A DNA stretch of 51,548 bases from an uncultured Selenomonadales bacterium (GCA_946183785.1 CAMHCS010000019.1:1-51548); one strand, 5' to 3'; shown: positions 29,665-38,740, counted from the stretch's first letter. Notes: generated by a model from the sequence alone, not told the origin. Numbers and translations: made by a program.

Positions 29665-31368
29665 TTAGAACTGGAACTTCTTCAGCTCGTGCTGCATTTC
29701 TGTTGCGAGCTTGGCCAGCGCGTTGCTGGCGGCCGCGATTTCGTCGGAGGAAGCGGACTGCTCTTCCGACGCAGCCGAGACGGACTGCATTTCGTCGGCG
29801 ACGCGCTTCGCGCCGTCATCGATGTTCTGCATTTCGCGGGCGATGCTGTCGGCCTCTCTCGAAACGCCGGCCACCGACGCCGACATGGCCTGGACTTTCG
29901 CCGAGACCTGCTCGATGAGCTGCTGGATATTGTCGAAGACGGTGCGAAGCCCTTCGACGGACTGGGCGCCCTCGACGACCGCGGTGCGGCCCTCCTGCAT
30001 GGCGGAAACCGCGCTGATGGTGTCGGTTTGGATCGCACCAATCAGGTCGGCGATCTGCTGCGCCGCCGTCTGGGACTGCTCGGCGAGCTTCCGGACTTCT
30101 TCCGCGACGACCGCGAATCCGCGGCCGTGCTCGCCGGCGCGGGCGGCCTCGATGGCCGCGTTCAGCGCGAGCAGGTTCGTCTGGCCCGCGATGCCCGAGA
30201 TCGTGTCGACGATAGTGCCGATTTCCTTCGAGCGTTCGCCGAGTTTGTCGACCAGCTCGGCTGTCGACTGCACCGTGTGCTCGACGTTCTTGATCTGTTC
30301 AACGGAGGAGGCGACTTCGCCGCTGCCGCTGGCGGCCTCCTGCGCCGCCGAGTTGGAATTCTCCGCGACTTTTTGCGCCTCGATGCGCATGCCCTCGACG
30401 GCGGTCGAGATCGTGTCGATTTTTTCCTTGCCGCTGTCCACGGCGTCCTGCTGGATCGCAACCTGCGAGGAGGCTTCGGTGACGTTCTCCGCGACCTGGA
30501 GGGCCGCTTTTGCCGTCTGGGAAGAGTTCGCGGTCAGCTGTTCCGCCGACGCCGCGATCTGCTCTGTGGACTGGGCGACTTCCTTCATAAATTTGTTCAG
30601 CGACTCGCGCATGTCAAACATCGCGCGCTGCGCGTCGCCGAACTCGTCGCCGCGGTTCGTGCGCTCGCCCGTCCTGTGGAAGTTGCCGTCCTTCAGCTTG
30701 CCCGCGAGTTCGATCATGTCCTCGAGCGGCGCCGTGATCGCCTTGATGAGCATGACGGAGAGGACGACCAAAAGCACGACCGCGACTACGGTGATCATCG
30801 TCATCGAAACGACGGCGGCATGGTTGTCCTGGTCGTTCTGCGCATTAATGGCCGCCGCTTTCTCCTCGGTGGCCTTCAGCAGCTTCGCGAGGCCGTCGCG
30901 AAGGTCGACCGTCGCCTGCTTCATCGTGCGGTTGTACTCGGCGAGACCGCCGGCGGAGTTGCCCGTCTCGGCGATTGCCATTGTGCTTTCAAAAGAGGCG
31001 CGGTATTTCTGCCACGCCGTCTTGCACTGGCCGACTTGTCCGGAAAGCTCCGGCATGGAGGCTGCCAGCTTTTCGTATTCGCCCCAGATCCTTTCATAGT
31101 CTGCGACTTTCTTGACGGCGCCCTTCTTGACTTCCGCCGCGCGAACCGGGTCTGCGATGGCCTGATATGTGCGCACCTGGATCACGCGCATGGCCTCGAT
31201 CTCATCGCCGAGGAGCGCGACAGCCCGCAGGTTGTTCTCGTACATGTTGGTCATATCGTTGCCGGCTTTAGACAGACCGGACCATCCACGGAATCCGATG
31301 ACTGCCATGCCGATCAGCGCGATTACGACAAGGAGCAAAATCTTGAATGCAACTTTTACATTGTTCAT
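29665..31368 (-). CDS. methyl-accepting chemotaxis protein
   Basis: A 567-aa chemoreceptor. Transmembrane helix 1 (residues 5-25), an extracellular four-helix-bundle sensor (~30-185), transmembrane helix 2 (~187-210, [20 protein letters not shown]), HAMP (~211-265) and a signalling domain with the conserved hairpin tip containing [21 protein letters not shown] (~390-410). It relays ligand binding to CheA and the flagellar motor, consistent with a motile host. The sensor domain gives no ligand clue. Confidence 0.95.
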   Translation of the reverse strand: MNNVKVAFKILLLVVIALIGMAVIGFRGWSGLSKAGNDMTNMYENNLRAVALLGDEIEAMRVIQVRTYQAIADPVRAAEVKKGAVKKVADYERIWGEYEKLAASMPELSGQVGQCKTAWQKYRASFESTMAIAETGNSAGGLAEYNRTMKQATVDLRDGLAKLLKATEEKAAAINAQNDQDNHAAVVSMTMITVVAVVLLVVLSVMLIKAITAPLEDMIELAGKLKDGNFHRTGERTNRGDEFGDAQRAMFDMRESLNKFMKEVAQSTEQIAASAEQLTANSSQTAKAALQVAENVTEASSQVAIQQDAVDSGKEKIDTISTAVEGMRIEAQKVAENSNSAAQEAASGSGEVASSVEQIKNVEHTVQSTAELVDKLGERSKEIGTIVDTISGIAGQTNLLALNAAIEAARAGEHGRGFAVVAEEVRKLAEQSQTAAQQIADLIGAIQTDTISAVSAMQEGRTAVVEGAQSVEGLRTVFDNIQQLIEQVSAKVQAMSASVAGVSREADSIAREMQNIDDGAKRVADEMQSVSAASEEQSASSDEIAAASNALAKLATEMQHELKKFQF

Positions 31369-31651
31369 AATTAGTTGTCCTTTCTGCGGGACTTATGGCT
31401 CGATGATTGCGGAGCCTCCTTCCTGGCGCCTATTTTTCCCCCCGCAATAAAAATACTTCCCTAGCATATTATATGAAATCTTGCTGAAAAAATCAATCGG
31501 TTCGGGGAAATGTGAGGATAAAAATGTGGAAAATGTGGAAATCTTTTGTGGACAAAAGGATTTTTCTTCTCGCACGGCAAACATTTTTGTTGTATAATAT
31601 ATAAGAAGCATACCTTCGCGCGCCTCTGGGCGCAAAAAATGAGGTGGGCGT

Positions 31652-33739
31652 GTGGACAATACTGAAAAGAAGCTGCTTATCGTAGACGACGATGAGACGA
31701 GCCGGTCCCTGCTCCGGCAGGTGATGGGCGGCGACGAACAGCAACATATTTACGAGGCGGCGGACGGCGTGGAGGCGTTGGCCTTTTTGCAGCGCAATCC
31801 GGACACCGCGCTGGTGTTCCTGGATTTCCTGATGCCGCGCATGGACGGCATGGAACTTTTGATTCGCATGCGGCTTTCGCCGAAGCTGCGGGAGATTCCC
31901 GTCATCATGCTTTCCGCTTCGCCGGAGGACGACGTGAATTATCGCGCGTTGGCGCTCGGCGCGACGAGCTTTGCCTACAAGCCGTACCGTACGCCGCTGA
32001 TTCGTCAGATGGCCGAGGATCTGCTGGCGCTCCCGCGCAAGGGCGCGGATATCACGCCGGGCAGTCTCGACGCGTTCATTTTCTCGCGAAGTCAGGCGCT
32101 CGACAGCGGCATTATCGTTCTGGAGGCGGAGGAAGACGCGGGCGAGCTCAAGACCCTCTATTTTACGCCGACGTACGCGATGCTCTGCGGTTACGCCACA
32201 AGAGAATACCGGTCGATGGTCGAAGCGGGCACCGATCTTTTGACCACGATTCCCACGAACCATTATGACAGTCTTCGTATGTCTGTCGGCATGATCGCCG
32301 AGGAAAAAACGCCGATGGCGTTTTACCTCCATGTGCAGCGGCAGAATCGACAGATCCTGACCCTGTCCTGCCTCGGCCAGTATTTCATGGGAGAGCGCGG
32401 CAATCCTGTCGTCTGCCTGATTGCCGACACGCAGGACCTGGAGTCCGAGTACGGCGAGCCCGCGATGCCGGGAGAGAAGCTTGACCGCCTGACCGGGATC
32501 GCGACAAGGGAAACCTTTTTCCACGCCGCGAGACGATTCCTGGACGAGCACGTGCGGGATAAATGCGTACTGGTTGCCTTTGATATTGACCGCTTCAAGG
32601 TTATTAACGACGTTTACGGCACGCAGGTCGGAGACAGCATTCTCGTCCAACTTGGCGCCGCCACGGCGCGCGAGGTCATCGGCAAGGGGGTCTGCGGCCG
32701 CATCAGCGGCGATTCGTTCGCATTCTGCATGTGCGAGGAGGATTTCGACCTCGATTCGCTGCTGCAAAGCCAGCAGTTCCTTTCCGACAATCTGGGCCTC
32801 GCGTATAATCTTGTGATTCATAATGGGATCTATCCGATTACCGACCCGAAAGTCGAGATCGCGACGATGTGCGATCGCGCCAAGCTTGCCAGCTCTACGG
32901 TCAAAGGGAATTTCAGCAAGCGGTACGCTTACTACGACGAGCCGATGCGCGAAACCATCATTGCCGAGCAGGAAATCCTGAACGATATGCAAAGAGCGCT
33001 GAAGACCGGCGCGTTTGTGCTCTACCTCCAGCCGATTTACAGCCTGAATTTCGAGAAACCTATCAGCGCCGAGGCGCTGGTCCGTTGGAATCACCCGGAA
33101 AAGGGAATCATCGAGCCGGGCAGATTTATTTCGCTGTTTGAGCATAACCGCTTTATCACGAATCTCGACCACTATATGTGGGAACTGACCTGTCGTTATC
33201 TTGCGGATCGCCGTGAACGGGGCCTTGCCTCGATCCCGATTTCGGTCAACGTCTCCCGCATCAATATGTTCCAGCCCGATCTCGTCAACGACCTTCTGGA
33301 TATTCTGGCGAGATATGACCTGACGCCTGCAATGCTACGGCTGGAAATCACCGAGACGGCTTACATGGACGCCCCGGCGCAGTTGATCGAGGCGTCGAAA
33401 AAGCTCCGCAGCGCCGGATTCAAGCTCATGGTGGACGATTTCGGCAGCGGCTATTCGTCGCTTCACATGTTGAAGGATATCCCCCTTGACGTGTTGAAGC
33501 TCGACATGCGTTTCCTGTCCGGCATGGAGCCGAGTTCCCGGGCCGCGACGGTGCTCCTCGGCGTCATCCGCATCGCGCAGAGCCTCGGCATGGTTACGGT
33601 GGCCGAGGGCGTCGAGACCCAATTCCAGCTCGAATTTTTGCGTTCGGCGGGCTGCGACAACATTCAGGGCTTCTACTACGCGAAGCCCATGCCTGTCGAC
33701 GAGTTCGAGTACTTCCTTGACACCAGCTCCGTGATTTAA
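31652..33739 (+). CDS. receiver-GGDEF-EAL response regulator
   Basis: A 695-aa protein. Residues 1-125: receiver with DDDE (11-14), phospho-acceptor Asp in FLDFLMPRMDG (~55) and Lys in AYKPY (~107). Residues ~290-430: GGDEF domain whose motif reads SGDSF (GRISGDSFAF), so synthesis of cyclic di-GMP is doubtful though the fold remains (FDIDRFKVINDVYG). Residues ~435-690: EAL domain with intact AEALVRW and DDFGSGYSSL, so it is likely a cyclic-di-GMP phosphodiesterase. It starts with GTG at 31652 after GAGGTGGG. The gap 31369-31651 holds a -10-like TATAAT near 31593 and no gene. Confidence 0.9.
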   Translation: MDNTEKKLLIVDDDETSRSLLRQVMGGDEQQHIYEAADGVEALAFLQRNPDTALVFLDFLMPRMDGMELLIRMRLSPKLREIPVIMLSASPEDDVNYRALALGATSFAYKPYRTPLIRQMAEDLLALPRKGADITPGSLDAFIFSRSQALDSGIIVLEAEEDAGELKTLYFTPTYAMLCGYATREYRSMVEAGTDLLTTIPTNHYDSLRMSVGMIAEEKTPMAFYLHVQRQNRQILTLSCLGQYFMGERGNPVVCLIADTQDLESEYGEPAMPGEKLDRLTGIATRETFFHAARRFLDEHVRDKCVLVAFDIDRFKVINDVYGTQVGDSILVQLGAATAREVIGKGVCGRISGDSFAFCMCEEDFDLDSLLQSQQFLSDNLGLAYNLVIHNGIYPITDPKVEIATMCDRAKLASSTVKGNFSKRYAYYDEPMRETIIAEQEILNDMQRALKTGAFVLYLQPIYSLNFEKPISAEALVRWNHPEKGIIEPGRFISLFEHNRFITNLDHYMWELTCRYLADRRERGLASIPISVNVSRINMFQPDLVNDLLDILARYDLTPAMLRLEITETAYMDAPAQLIEASKKLRSAGFKLMVDDFGSGYSSLHMLKDIPLDVLKLDMRFLSGMEPSSRAATVLLGVIRIAQSLGMVTVAEGVETQFQLEFLRSAGCDNIQGFYYAKPMPVDEFEYFLDTSSVI

Positions 33740-33902
33740 GGAAACAACGAATAAGTCAATTCGAGACCATGCCGATGGATTTTTTCGTCAGGCAAGGAAG
33801 ATGCCGTGAAGTCGTAGTACAGCTACGTCGAACGGCATCTGACGCAGCATGGCGGAAAAAGACTCGGCATGGGCCGAAGGGACTTGTTCGGTGTTTCCTT
33901 AA
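33736..33902. repeat. palindromic repeat element, copy B
   Basis: 167 bp with TTAAGGAAACAACGAATAAG and CTTGTTCGGTGTTTCCTTAA ends. Its first bases overlap the TAA stop of the response-regulator gene. Inner arms (AGATGCCGT with ACGGCATCT) differ from copies C/D but still pair. Confidence 0.85.
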
Positions 33903-33919
33903 GCAGGAAGGAAAAGGCA

Positions 33920-33953
33920 ACGGCGCGCGTTTTTGGATCGCGCGCCGTTTTTC
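33920..33953 (+). terminator. terminator downstream of repeat B
   Basis: ACGGCGCGCG and CGCGCGCCGT stem followed by TTTTTCG. It would end transcripts that read through the response-regulator gene and the repeat. Confidence 0.8.
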
Positions 33954-34045
33954 GTCGGGAAAATGAAAAATTCATGAATCATGTTTCGAAAAAATTCAAA
34001 ATATGATATACTTATCCCATCATCATCAAAGGGGGAGGTTTTGCT

Positions 34046-34615
34046 GTGTCCCTTTCGGCTGCTTCCTATGAAAAACTCTACGATCTGTGCAGGCAAAAGT
34101 GTCCGGCGCCGGACGACTGGCGGCGGGCGGTTCTGTTTGCGGGCGTAATGCGTTGGTTTGCGGAGTTCCGGGGGCTCGAGGCGCGTGGAAGCGCCTGGGC
34201 GGCGGCGGGATTGGCACGGCGCGCAGGTATCGATCCGAAAGCGCTCAGTGCGGCAGGCATGGACGACGAGATGATTCGTCTTGTGCAGAGGGAAAAAGTC
34301 GCTGACGCCGACGCGCAGGCGCCGCTGACGCCGGAGGAACAGCTCGGCTGCCTGCTCGTCACCCTCGACCATCTCTCCGCGTTGGTGGTCGCCGCCGCGG
34401 CCCCGAGGCCGAAGGGCAGCGTGAAGGATATGAAGGTCTCCGCCGTGAAGAAGAAATTTCAGGACTTCAAGTTCGCGCCGGAAGTCAACCGCATGACCAT
34501 CATGCAGGGCGCGCGCCGCATGCGCTGGGAAATCGGAGACCTCACCTCGAAGACCATCAAGGCCGTCCTGGCCAGCGAAGAGGAAGCGCGGGAGGCGGCA
34601 AGGGAAATCGCATAA
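34046..34615 (+). CDS. conserved-looking protein of unknown function
   Basis: A 189-aa helical protein starting with GTG at 34046 after GGGGGAGG. It has a hydrophobic helix around LFAGVMRWFAEF, a segment LGCLLVTLDHLSALVVAAAAP and a basic middle (KDMKVSAVKKKFQDFK). No known motif; a soluble helical protein or HD-like fold without the catalytic HD pair is possible. It stands alone with its own terminator. Confidence 0.65.
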   Translation: MSLSAASYEKLYDLCRQKCPAPDDWRRAVLFAGVMRWFAEFRGLEARGSAWAAAGLARRAGIDPKALSAAGMDDEMIRLVQREKVADADAQAPLTPEEQLGCLLVTLDHLSALVVAAAAPRPKGSVKDMKVSAVKKKFQDFKFAPEVNRMTIMQGARRMRWEIGDLTSKTIKAVLASEEEAREAAREIA

Positions 34616-34633
34616 TCCGATAGGAAAGAAAAA

Positions 34634-34679
34634 GACCGCCGGGCGTTCCGCAAAAGCAAAACGTTCGGCGGTTTCTTTG
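34634..34679 (+). terminator. terminator after the 189-aa gene
   Basis: GACCGCCGGGCGTTCCG pairs with CGAACGTTTTG..CGGCGGTTTC as a long stem ending in TTTCTTTG. Confidence 0.75.
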
Positions 34680-34682
34680 TCA

Positions 34683-34711
34683 TTGCCAATACCGAGCTGA
34701 CGTACTATAAT
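34683..34711 (+). promoter_or_regulatory. promoter of the type I toxin mRNA
   Basis: TTGCCA (34683-34688), a 17-bp spacer and TATAAT (34706-34711). Transcription would start near 34718, giving a leader of about 60 nt before the toxin ATG. Confidence 0.7.
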
Positions 34712-34778
34712 TCTGACGAAAAGGTGTTTGCCACACGGCAGGCGGTCGACTCTTAGCCCCGGAAGGGGGGCGAAGCCT

Positions 34779-34847
34779 ATGACGAAATACGATTTTTTCG
34801 CGTTGATTTTCATCTTCGCGTTATGTGTTATCGCTCTGAGAGCTTAA
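34779..34847 (+). CDS. holin-like type I toxin peptide
   Basis: A 22-aa peptide beginning MTKYDFFALIFIFALCVIAL and ending RA. The pattern (short polar start, one hydrophobic helix, basic end) matches the 'putative holin-like toxin' peptides of Firmicutes (TxpA/Hol-Tox type), which damage the membrane when overproduced. The ribosome site GGAAGGGGGG is strong. Downstream, an antisense RNA from its own promoter overlaps the mRNA 3' part (34855-34941), so this looks like a complete type I toxin-antitoxin pair. Small for the family; identity rests on pattern and gene layout. Confidence 0.65.
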   Translation: MTKYDFFALIFIFALCVIALRA

Positions 34848-34854
34848 CCATGAG

Positions 34855-34941
34855 AAAAGCCGCCCGTAGCATCCCGGCATAGGCGGCTGATCTCATGCCA
34901 ACTATAATGGGGCTGACCGTTTGTCGGCAACCCTTTTCCTT
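34855..34941 (-). ncRNA. candidate antisense antitoxin RNA
   Basis: A minus-strand promoter with TTGACG (34971-34976), a 17-bp spacer and TATAAT (34948-34953) would start an RNA near 34941. It reads back across the toxin mRNA 3' region and meets a terminator hairpin (AGCCGCC/GGCGGCT, then TTTTCTC) near 34855. An outer CATGAGA/TCTCATG pairing extends the hairpin. The predicted RNA is about 85 nt, fully complementary to the toxin 3' untranslated region, as in TxpA/RatA-type systems. Confidence 0.6.
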
Positions 34942-34947
34942 GTTTTT
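34909..34947 (+). terminator. terminator of the toxin mRNA
   Basis: GGGGCTGACCGTTTGTCGGCAACCC forms an interrupted stem followed by TTTTCCTTGTTTTT. It overlaps the antisense start region. Confidence 0.55.
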
Positions 34948-34989
34948 ATTATACCGTCAGCTATTGCTTTCGTCAAGCGGCGGTTTTCC

Positions 34990-35829
34990 TCAGAACGCCG
35001 GAACGATGGCTCCGCCGTACTTCTTCTCGATAAATTCCTTGATTTCCTTCGACTGGAGCGCCTTCAAAAGCGCCTGGATCTCCGGGCGCTTTTCGTCGCC
35101 CTCGCGGACGGCCACGATGTTCGAATAGGGCGAAGTCTTGTCCTCGATGAAGATCGCGTCCTTCGTCGGATTCAGGTTCGCCTGCATCGCGAAATTCGTG
35201 TTGATGACGGCGACGCTGACGTCGTCGAGGGAGCGCGGAAGCTGGGCGGCCTCGATCTCCTTGAATTGGAGGTTCAGCTTGTTTTCGGTGACGTCCTGCA
35301 CGGTGGCCTTGACGCCGAGCCCGGCCTTCAGCTTGATGACGCCGGCCTTTTCGAGCAGCAGCAGCGCGCGGCCGCCGTTCGTCGGATCGTTCGGGATGGC
35401 GACGGAGTCGCCGGCCTTCAGCTGGTCGAGCTTCTTGATCTTCTTCGAGTAAACGCCCATCGGCTCCACATGGACGCCGCCGGCGTTCTTCAGCTTCAGG
35501 TTCTTGTGCTCGCCGATGAAGTTCAGGAGATACGGCTCATGCTGGAAGAAGTTCGCGTCCAGCTCCTTGTCGCCAAGGGCCAGGTTCGGCTGGATGTAGT
35601 CGGAGAACTCGACAATCTGCAGCTCGATGTTCTGCTTCGCCAGCACCGGCTTGATCTGCTCGAGGAGCTCCGCATGAGGCACCGGCGAAGCGCCGACCTT
35701 CAGCGTGACCTTCGCGCCGCCGGACGATGCGGGCGCGCCTGAGGACGCGGGTTTCTTGTCCCCGCCGCCGCAGCCCGCCGCGAAAACGACCAGCAGCAGC
35801 GCGGAGAGAATCAGGATAAGTTTTTTCAT
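34990..35829 (-). CDS. metQ: methionine ABC transporter substrate-binding lipoprotein
   Basis: A 279-aa NlpA/MetQ-family lipoprotein. Signal and lipobox (VVFAAGC at residues 14-20), a Gly/Ser linker, then the family core: KVGASPVPHAELLEQIKP, LDANFFQHEPYL, DPTNGGRALLLLE and VAVINTNFAMQANLNP. It captures D- or L-methionine or its dipeptides for the MetNI pump. Unlike the usual metNIQ order it is 940 bp away from metI, with a gene fragment in between, and has its own promoter. Confidence 0.93.
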   Translation of the reverse strand: MKKLILILSALLLVVFAAGCGGGDKKPASSGAPASSGGAKVTLKVGASPVPHAELLEQIKPVLAKQNIELQIVEFSDYIQPNLALGDKELDANFFQHEPYLLNFIGEHKNLKLKNAGGVHVEPMGVYSKKIKKLDQLKAGDSVAIPNDPTNGGRALLLLEKAGVIKLKAGLGVKATVQDVTENKLNLQFKEIEAAQLPRSLDDVSVAVINTNFAMQANLNPTKDAIFIEDKTSPYSNIVAVREGDEKRPEIQALLKALQSKEIKEFIEKKYGGAIVPAF

Positions 35830-35870
35830 TTTGTTTTTCCCCTCCTATAATATATGGAATATCCTTCTGT

Positions 35871-35899
35871 ATCATAGGGCAAAAAAAGAAGGCTGTCAA
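35871..35899 (-). promoter_or_regulatory. metQ promoter
   Basis: Minus-strand TTGACA (35894-35899), a 17-bp spacer and TATGAT (35871-35876). The -35 box falls within the terminator hairpin 35885-35917, so the two overlap. Confidence 0.7.
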
Positions 35900-35917
35900 T
35901 CGCGGCAGTCTTCTTTT
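35885..35917. terminator. hairpin terminator at the metQ promoter
   Basis: AGAAGGCTG and CAGTCTTCT form a stem with A-run and T-run flanks, able to work in both directions. It would block transcription into the truncated gene at 35930 from the left. Confidence 0.7.
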
Positions 35918-35929
35918 TTGTCAGGACAT

Positions 35930-36649
35930 AAACGCTGCGCTTACGCCGTCTTTGCGGCCGCGTTTCTTTCCGGCTTGAATCCAAATACGATTACCGGCAA
36001 GAGTCTGGTGGCGAAAAGCGACGGCGACGACGCCGACAAACGCAACCTGGCCGTCTGCCGCGACAAGGTGCTGTTCAAGCTCATGGACGGGGACAAACTC
36101 GGCCTTTACAACGGCAGCAGCCTGGACAAGAGCGACGGCAAGTGGAAGGACGACTATGACAGCATGGTGGGCTTCGCCGAAGGCAGTGAGCTGCTCATGG
36201 TGCGCGGCACCGACAAGGTATGCGTGGCCAATCAGGAACTGTCCGATATCAAGGGCGTGAAGGTCGTCGTCGACAACGCGAAAAAAGCCCTGAAGCTGGA
36301 AGATGTGGTGCTGCGTCCGGTCTATGCCGACGCCAACGAGCTGTTTTTGAGCACGCCTCTCAGCTTCGACGACTTCACCACCGATCTCGTCGTCTTTGAC
36401 AGGCAGGGCAAGCTGCTCGCCCGCTATGCCGGTCTGAAGAACGATCCCGCCGACTGGGCCGTGACGAGGCATTATCTCGTGCAGGCCAGCGCCACCGGCG
36501 ACGTGCTGATTTACGGCCGCTCCGACGGCAAGAAGATATTCAATGCCAAGGTCAATGATTTTGTACCGCGGTATCTCTTCTCCATGGGCGGCGACATGAT
36601 TCTCGCCTGTGACAACGAGACGAAGTTCTACATTCTGAAACTTGAGTAA
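35930..36649 (+). pseudogene. 5'-truncated exported protein (beta-propeller-like)
   Basis: An open frame of 240 codons with protein-like composition: a basic then hydrophobic start (KRCAYAVFAAAFLSG) like the remains of a signal peptide, then repeats of aspartate-rich turns (KLMDGDKLGLYNG, YGRSDGKKIFNAK) and a C-terminal FSMGGDMILACDNETKFYILKLE, a pattern seen in propeller proteins. There is no Met or ribosome site upstream; the metQ promoter and terminator directly replace its 5' end. It probably lost its start by rearrangement. A start at an internal TTG or GTG (near 35976 or 36009) cannot be excluded. Confidence 0.55.
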
Positions 36650-36661
36650 ACAAAAGAAAAA

Positions 36662-36702
36662 TACTGCCGCAAGAAGATGCTTCTTCCTGCGGCAGTTTTT
36701 TT
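36662..36702. terminator. bidirectional terminator between the truncated gene and metI
   Basis: ACTGCCGCAAGAAG-ATGC-TTCTTCCTGCGGCAGT, a near-perfect long stem with A and T runs. It ends metNI transcription before metQ. Confidence 0.9.
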
Positions 36703-36771
36703 GCGGCGCCGGATCTTTCTGAAGATTTCAGATCCCTTGATCCGCGAGTAAAATAGCATAATCTTAGAGGA

Positions 36772-37431
36772 TTATATTTCCTTCTTGTTCAGCCGTTTCG
36801 CCAGCGCGTTTCCGGCGAATTGGACGAGCTGGACGAGGGCGATCAGCACCACGACGGTCGCCAGCATGATTTCCGGGCGGAAGCGCTGGTAGCCGTAACG
36901 AATGGCCAGGTCGCCGAGGCCGCCGCCGCCGATGGCGCCCGCCATGGCCGACTCGCCGACGAGGGCGATGACTACCGTTGTGAGCTGGGCGACGATGGCC
37001 GGAAGGGCCTCCGGCAGATAGACGCGGCAGACGATCTGCATCGGCGTCGCGCCCATGGCGAGGGCTGCCTCCACGATGCCGTAGGGTACTTCCCGGAGCG
37101 AGGTCTCCACCTGTCGTCCGATGAACGGGATCGAGGCCAGCGTCAGCGGCACCATGGCCGCCGTCGTGCCGATGGAGGTCCCCGCGACGAGGCGGGTGAA
37201 GGGGATAATCGCGACCATCAGTATGATGAATGGGACCGAGCGCACCGCGTTGACGACGGCGGCGAGGATACGGTTCAGCGCGGGACAGGCGAGGACGCCG
37301 CCCTTGGCGGTGGTGATCAGCAGCACGCCCAGCGGCACGCCGATGGCGGTGGCGGCGATCATCGAGACGACGACCATGGCCACGGTCTCGCCGAGGGCTT
37401 TCATCAGGAGCGGGAAAACATCAGCGGACAT
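36772..37431 (-). CDS. metI: methionine ABC transporter permease
   Basis: A 219-aa membrane protein of the MetI family with five predicted transmembrane helices and the ABC permease loop (EAALAMGATPMQIVCRVYLPEALP, ~120-145) that docks the ATPase. Its GTG/ATG start overlaps the end of metN by 11 nt, so the two are coupled. It forms the channel of the methionine importer with MetN. Confidence 0.93.
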   Translation of the reverse strand: MSADVFPLLMKALGETVAMVVVSMIAATAIGVPLGVLLITTAKGGVLACPALNRILAAVVNAVRSVPFIILMVAIIPFTRLVAGTSIGTTAAMVPLTLASIPFIGRQVETSLREVPYGIVEAALAMGATPMQIVCRVYLPEALPAIVAQLTTVVIALVGESAMAGAIGGGGLGDLAIRYGYQRFRPEIMLATVVVLIALVQLVQFAGNALAKRLNKKEI

Positions 37432-38458
37432 AGCCGATCACCTCGATTCTCAGATCTTTTTCGCGCAGGAAGGACAGCGCGTCCTCCACGGCGGCGGGGG
37501 CGCCGGACAGTCCAATCAGCATGCGTCCGTAAGGGGTGTCCTTGATGGAGTCGATGTTGCCGTATAGGATATCCGCCTCCACATCAAATTTTCGAATCAG
37601 CGAGGAGATCACCGGCTCCCCCGCCGACGAACCGACGAAGGTCAGCCGCACGAGGAGCCGACCGCCGGGAATCGGGTCGGCGGAAATCGGCGCGTTCTGG
37701 AGGTCGGGCGGCAGGCCGCTGCCCATCAGCACGCTGATGAATTCCTTCGTCATTTCCCGCTGTGGGTCGGTGAATACGTCGATGACGCGCCCCGATTCGG
37801 TAATCACGCCGTCCTCGATGACCGCGACTTTGTCGCAGATATCCTTGATGACCTGCATTTCGTGGGTGATGATCACGACGGTCAGCCCAAGCTTCTGGTT
37901 GATATCCTTGATCAGCGCGAGGATCGCTTTCGTCGTCTGCGGATCGAGTGCGGAGGTCGCCTCGTCGCAGAGCAGCACCTTTGGCTCAGAAGCCAGCGCC
38001 CGGGCGATGCCGACGCGCTGCTTCTGCCCGCCGGAAAGCTGGGACGGGTATTGGCTGGCCTTGTCGTCCAGAGACACCAGCGAGAGCAGCGGCTCCACCT
38101 TCGCGCGGATCGTGTCCTCGTCCATGCCGGAGAGCCGGAGCGGGAACGCAACGTTGTCGTAGACCGTCGCCGACGACAGCAGGTTGAAATGCTGGAAGAT
38201 CATGCCGATAGACTTGCGCGCTTCGCGAAGTTCCGCGTCAGACAGGGCCATCATGTCGAGGCCGTCCACGATGACGGAGCCGCTCGTGGGCCGCTCCAAA
38301 AGGTTGATGCAGCGGATCAGGGTCGATTTGCCGGCGCCGGAAAGCCCGATCACGCCGAAAATCTCGCCCCTGGCGACGGTCAGGCTGACGTCTTTCAGCG
38401 CCGTCACCCCGCCATCCGCGCCCTCATATTTTTTCTCGATATGGGAAAGGGTAATCAT
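37421..38458 (-). CDS. metN: methionine ABC transporter ATP-binding protein
   Basis: A 345-aa ABC ATPase. Walker A GLSGAGKST (~40), signature LSGGQKQRVGIARAL (~140), Walker B VLLCDEATSALDP (~160), H-loop IITHEM. The C-terminal ~80 residues form the NIL regulatory domain that senses methionine (GRLLVRLTFVGSSAGEPVISSLIRKF). I chose the ATG at 38458 (MITLSHIEKK) with AGGAG upstream. The 167-bp repeat C lies directly before the gene, so regulation may involve it. No SAM riboswitch is visible. Confidence 0.93.
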   Translation of the reverse strand: MITLSHIEKKYEGADGGVTALKDVSLTVARGEIFGVIGLSGAGKSTLIRCINLLERPTSGSVIVDGLDMMALSDAELREARKSIGMIFQHFNLLSSATVYDNVAFPLRLSGMDEDTIRAKVEPLLSLVSLDDKASQYPSQLSGGQKQRVGIARALASEPKVLLCDEATSALDPQTTKAILALIKDINQKLGLTVVIITHEMQVIKDICDKVAVIEDGVITESGRVIDVFTDPQREMTKEFISVLMGSGLPPDLQNAPISADPIPGGRLLVRLTFVGSSAGEPVISSLIRKFDVEADILYGNIDSIKDTPYGRMLIGLSGAPAAVEDALSFLREKDLRIEVIGYVR

Positions 38459-38491
38459 AATCGTGTGTCTCCTGTGCAATACGAAATATCA

Positions 38492-38658
38492 TTAGGGAAG
38501 CACTGATTAAGTCAAGTCGTGGCCCTGTCGAGGGATTTTTTCGTCAGGCAAGGAAAAGTGCTCGAAGTCGTAGCAGAGCTACGTCGAGAGCACTTTGACG
38601 CAGCATGACGGAAAAAGACCCGTCAGGGGCGCGGCGGGACTTATTCAGTGCTTCCTTA
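38492..38658. repeat. palindromic repeat element, copy C
   Basis: 167 bp, ends TTAGGGAAGCACTGATTAAG and CTTATTCAGTGCTTCCTTAG. Almost identical to copy D. Inner arms AAGTGCTC and GAGCACTT, loop region GTAGCAGAGCTAC. Lies in the leader of metN. Confidence 0.9.
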
Positions 38659-38692
38659 GATAATCATACATGATTTTCCTCAAAATGTCACG

Positions 38693-38740
38693 AAAAAGGA
38701 CTGCCCGAAAGGAGATTTCCTCCCCGGGCAGTCCCGTTTT
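38693..38740 (-). terminator. terminator of the cupin gene
   Basis: GGGACTGCCCGGGG and TTTCGGGCAGTCC stem with TTTTTCG on the minus strand, 9 bp after the stop at 38749. Confidence 0.8.

Noticed and set aside
29689..31374. Two long plus-strand frames opposite the chemoreceptor
   Set aside because: Mirror frames of a repetitive Ala/Glu-rich coiled coil, no start signals.
31493..33172. 559-aa minus-strand frame opposite the GGDEF-EAL gene
   Set aside because: Shadow; intact receiver and EAL motifs are on the plus strand.
33769..33966. 65-aa ORF within repeat B and its terminator
   Set aside because: Frame created by the repeat and terminator; no ribosome site or conservation across copies.
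38459..38660. SAM riboswitch ahead of metN
   Set aside because: The leader is occupied by the palindromic repeat, which matches unrelated loci; no S-box core is seen.
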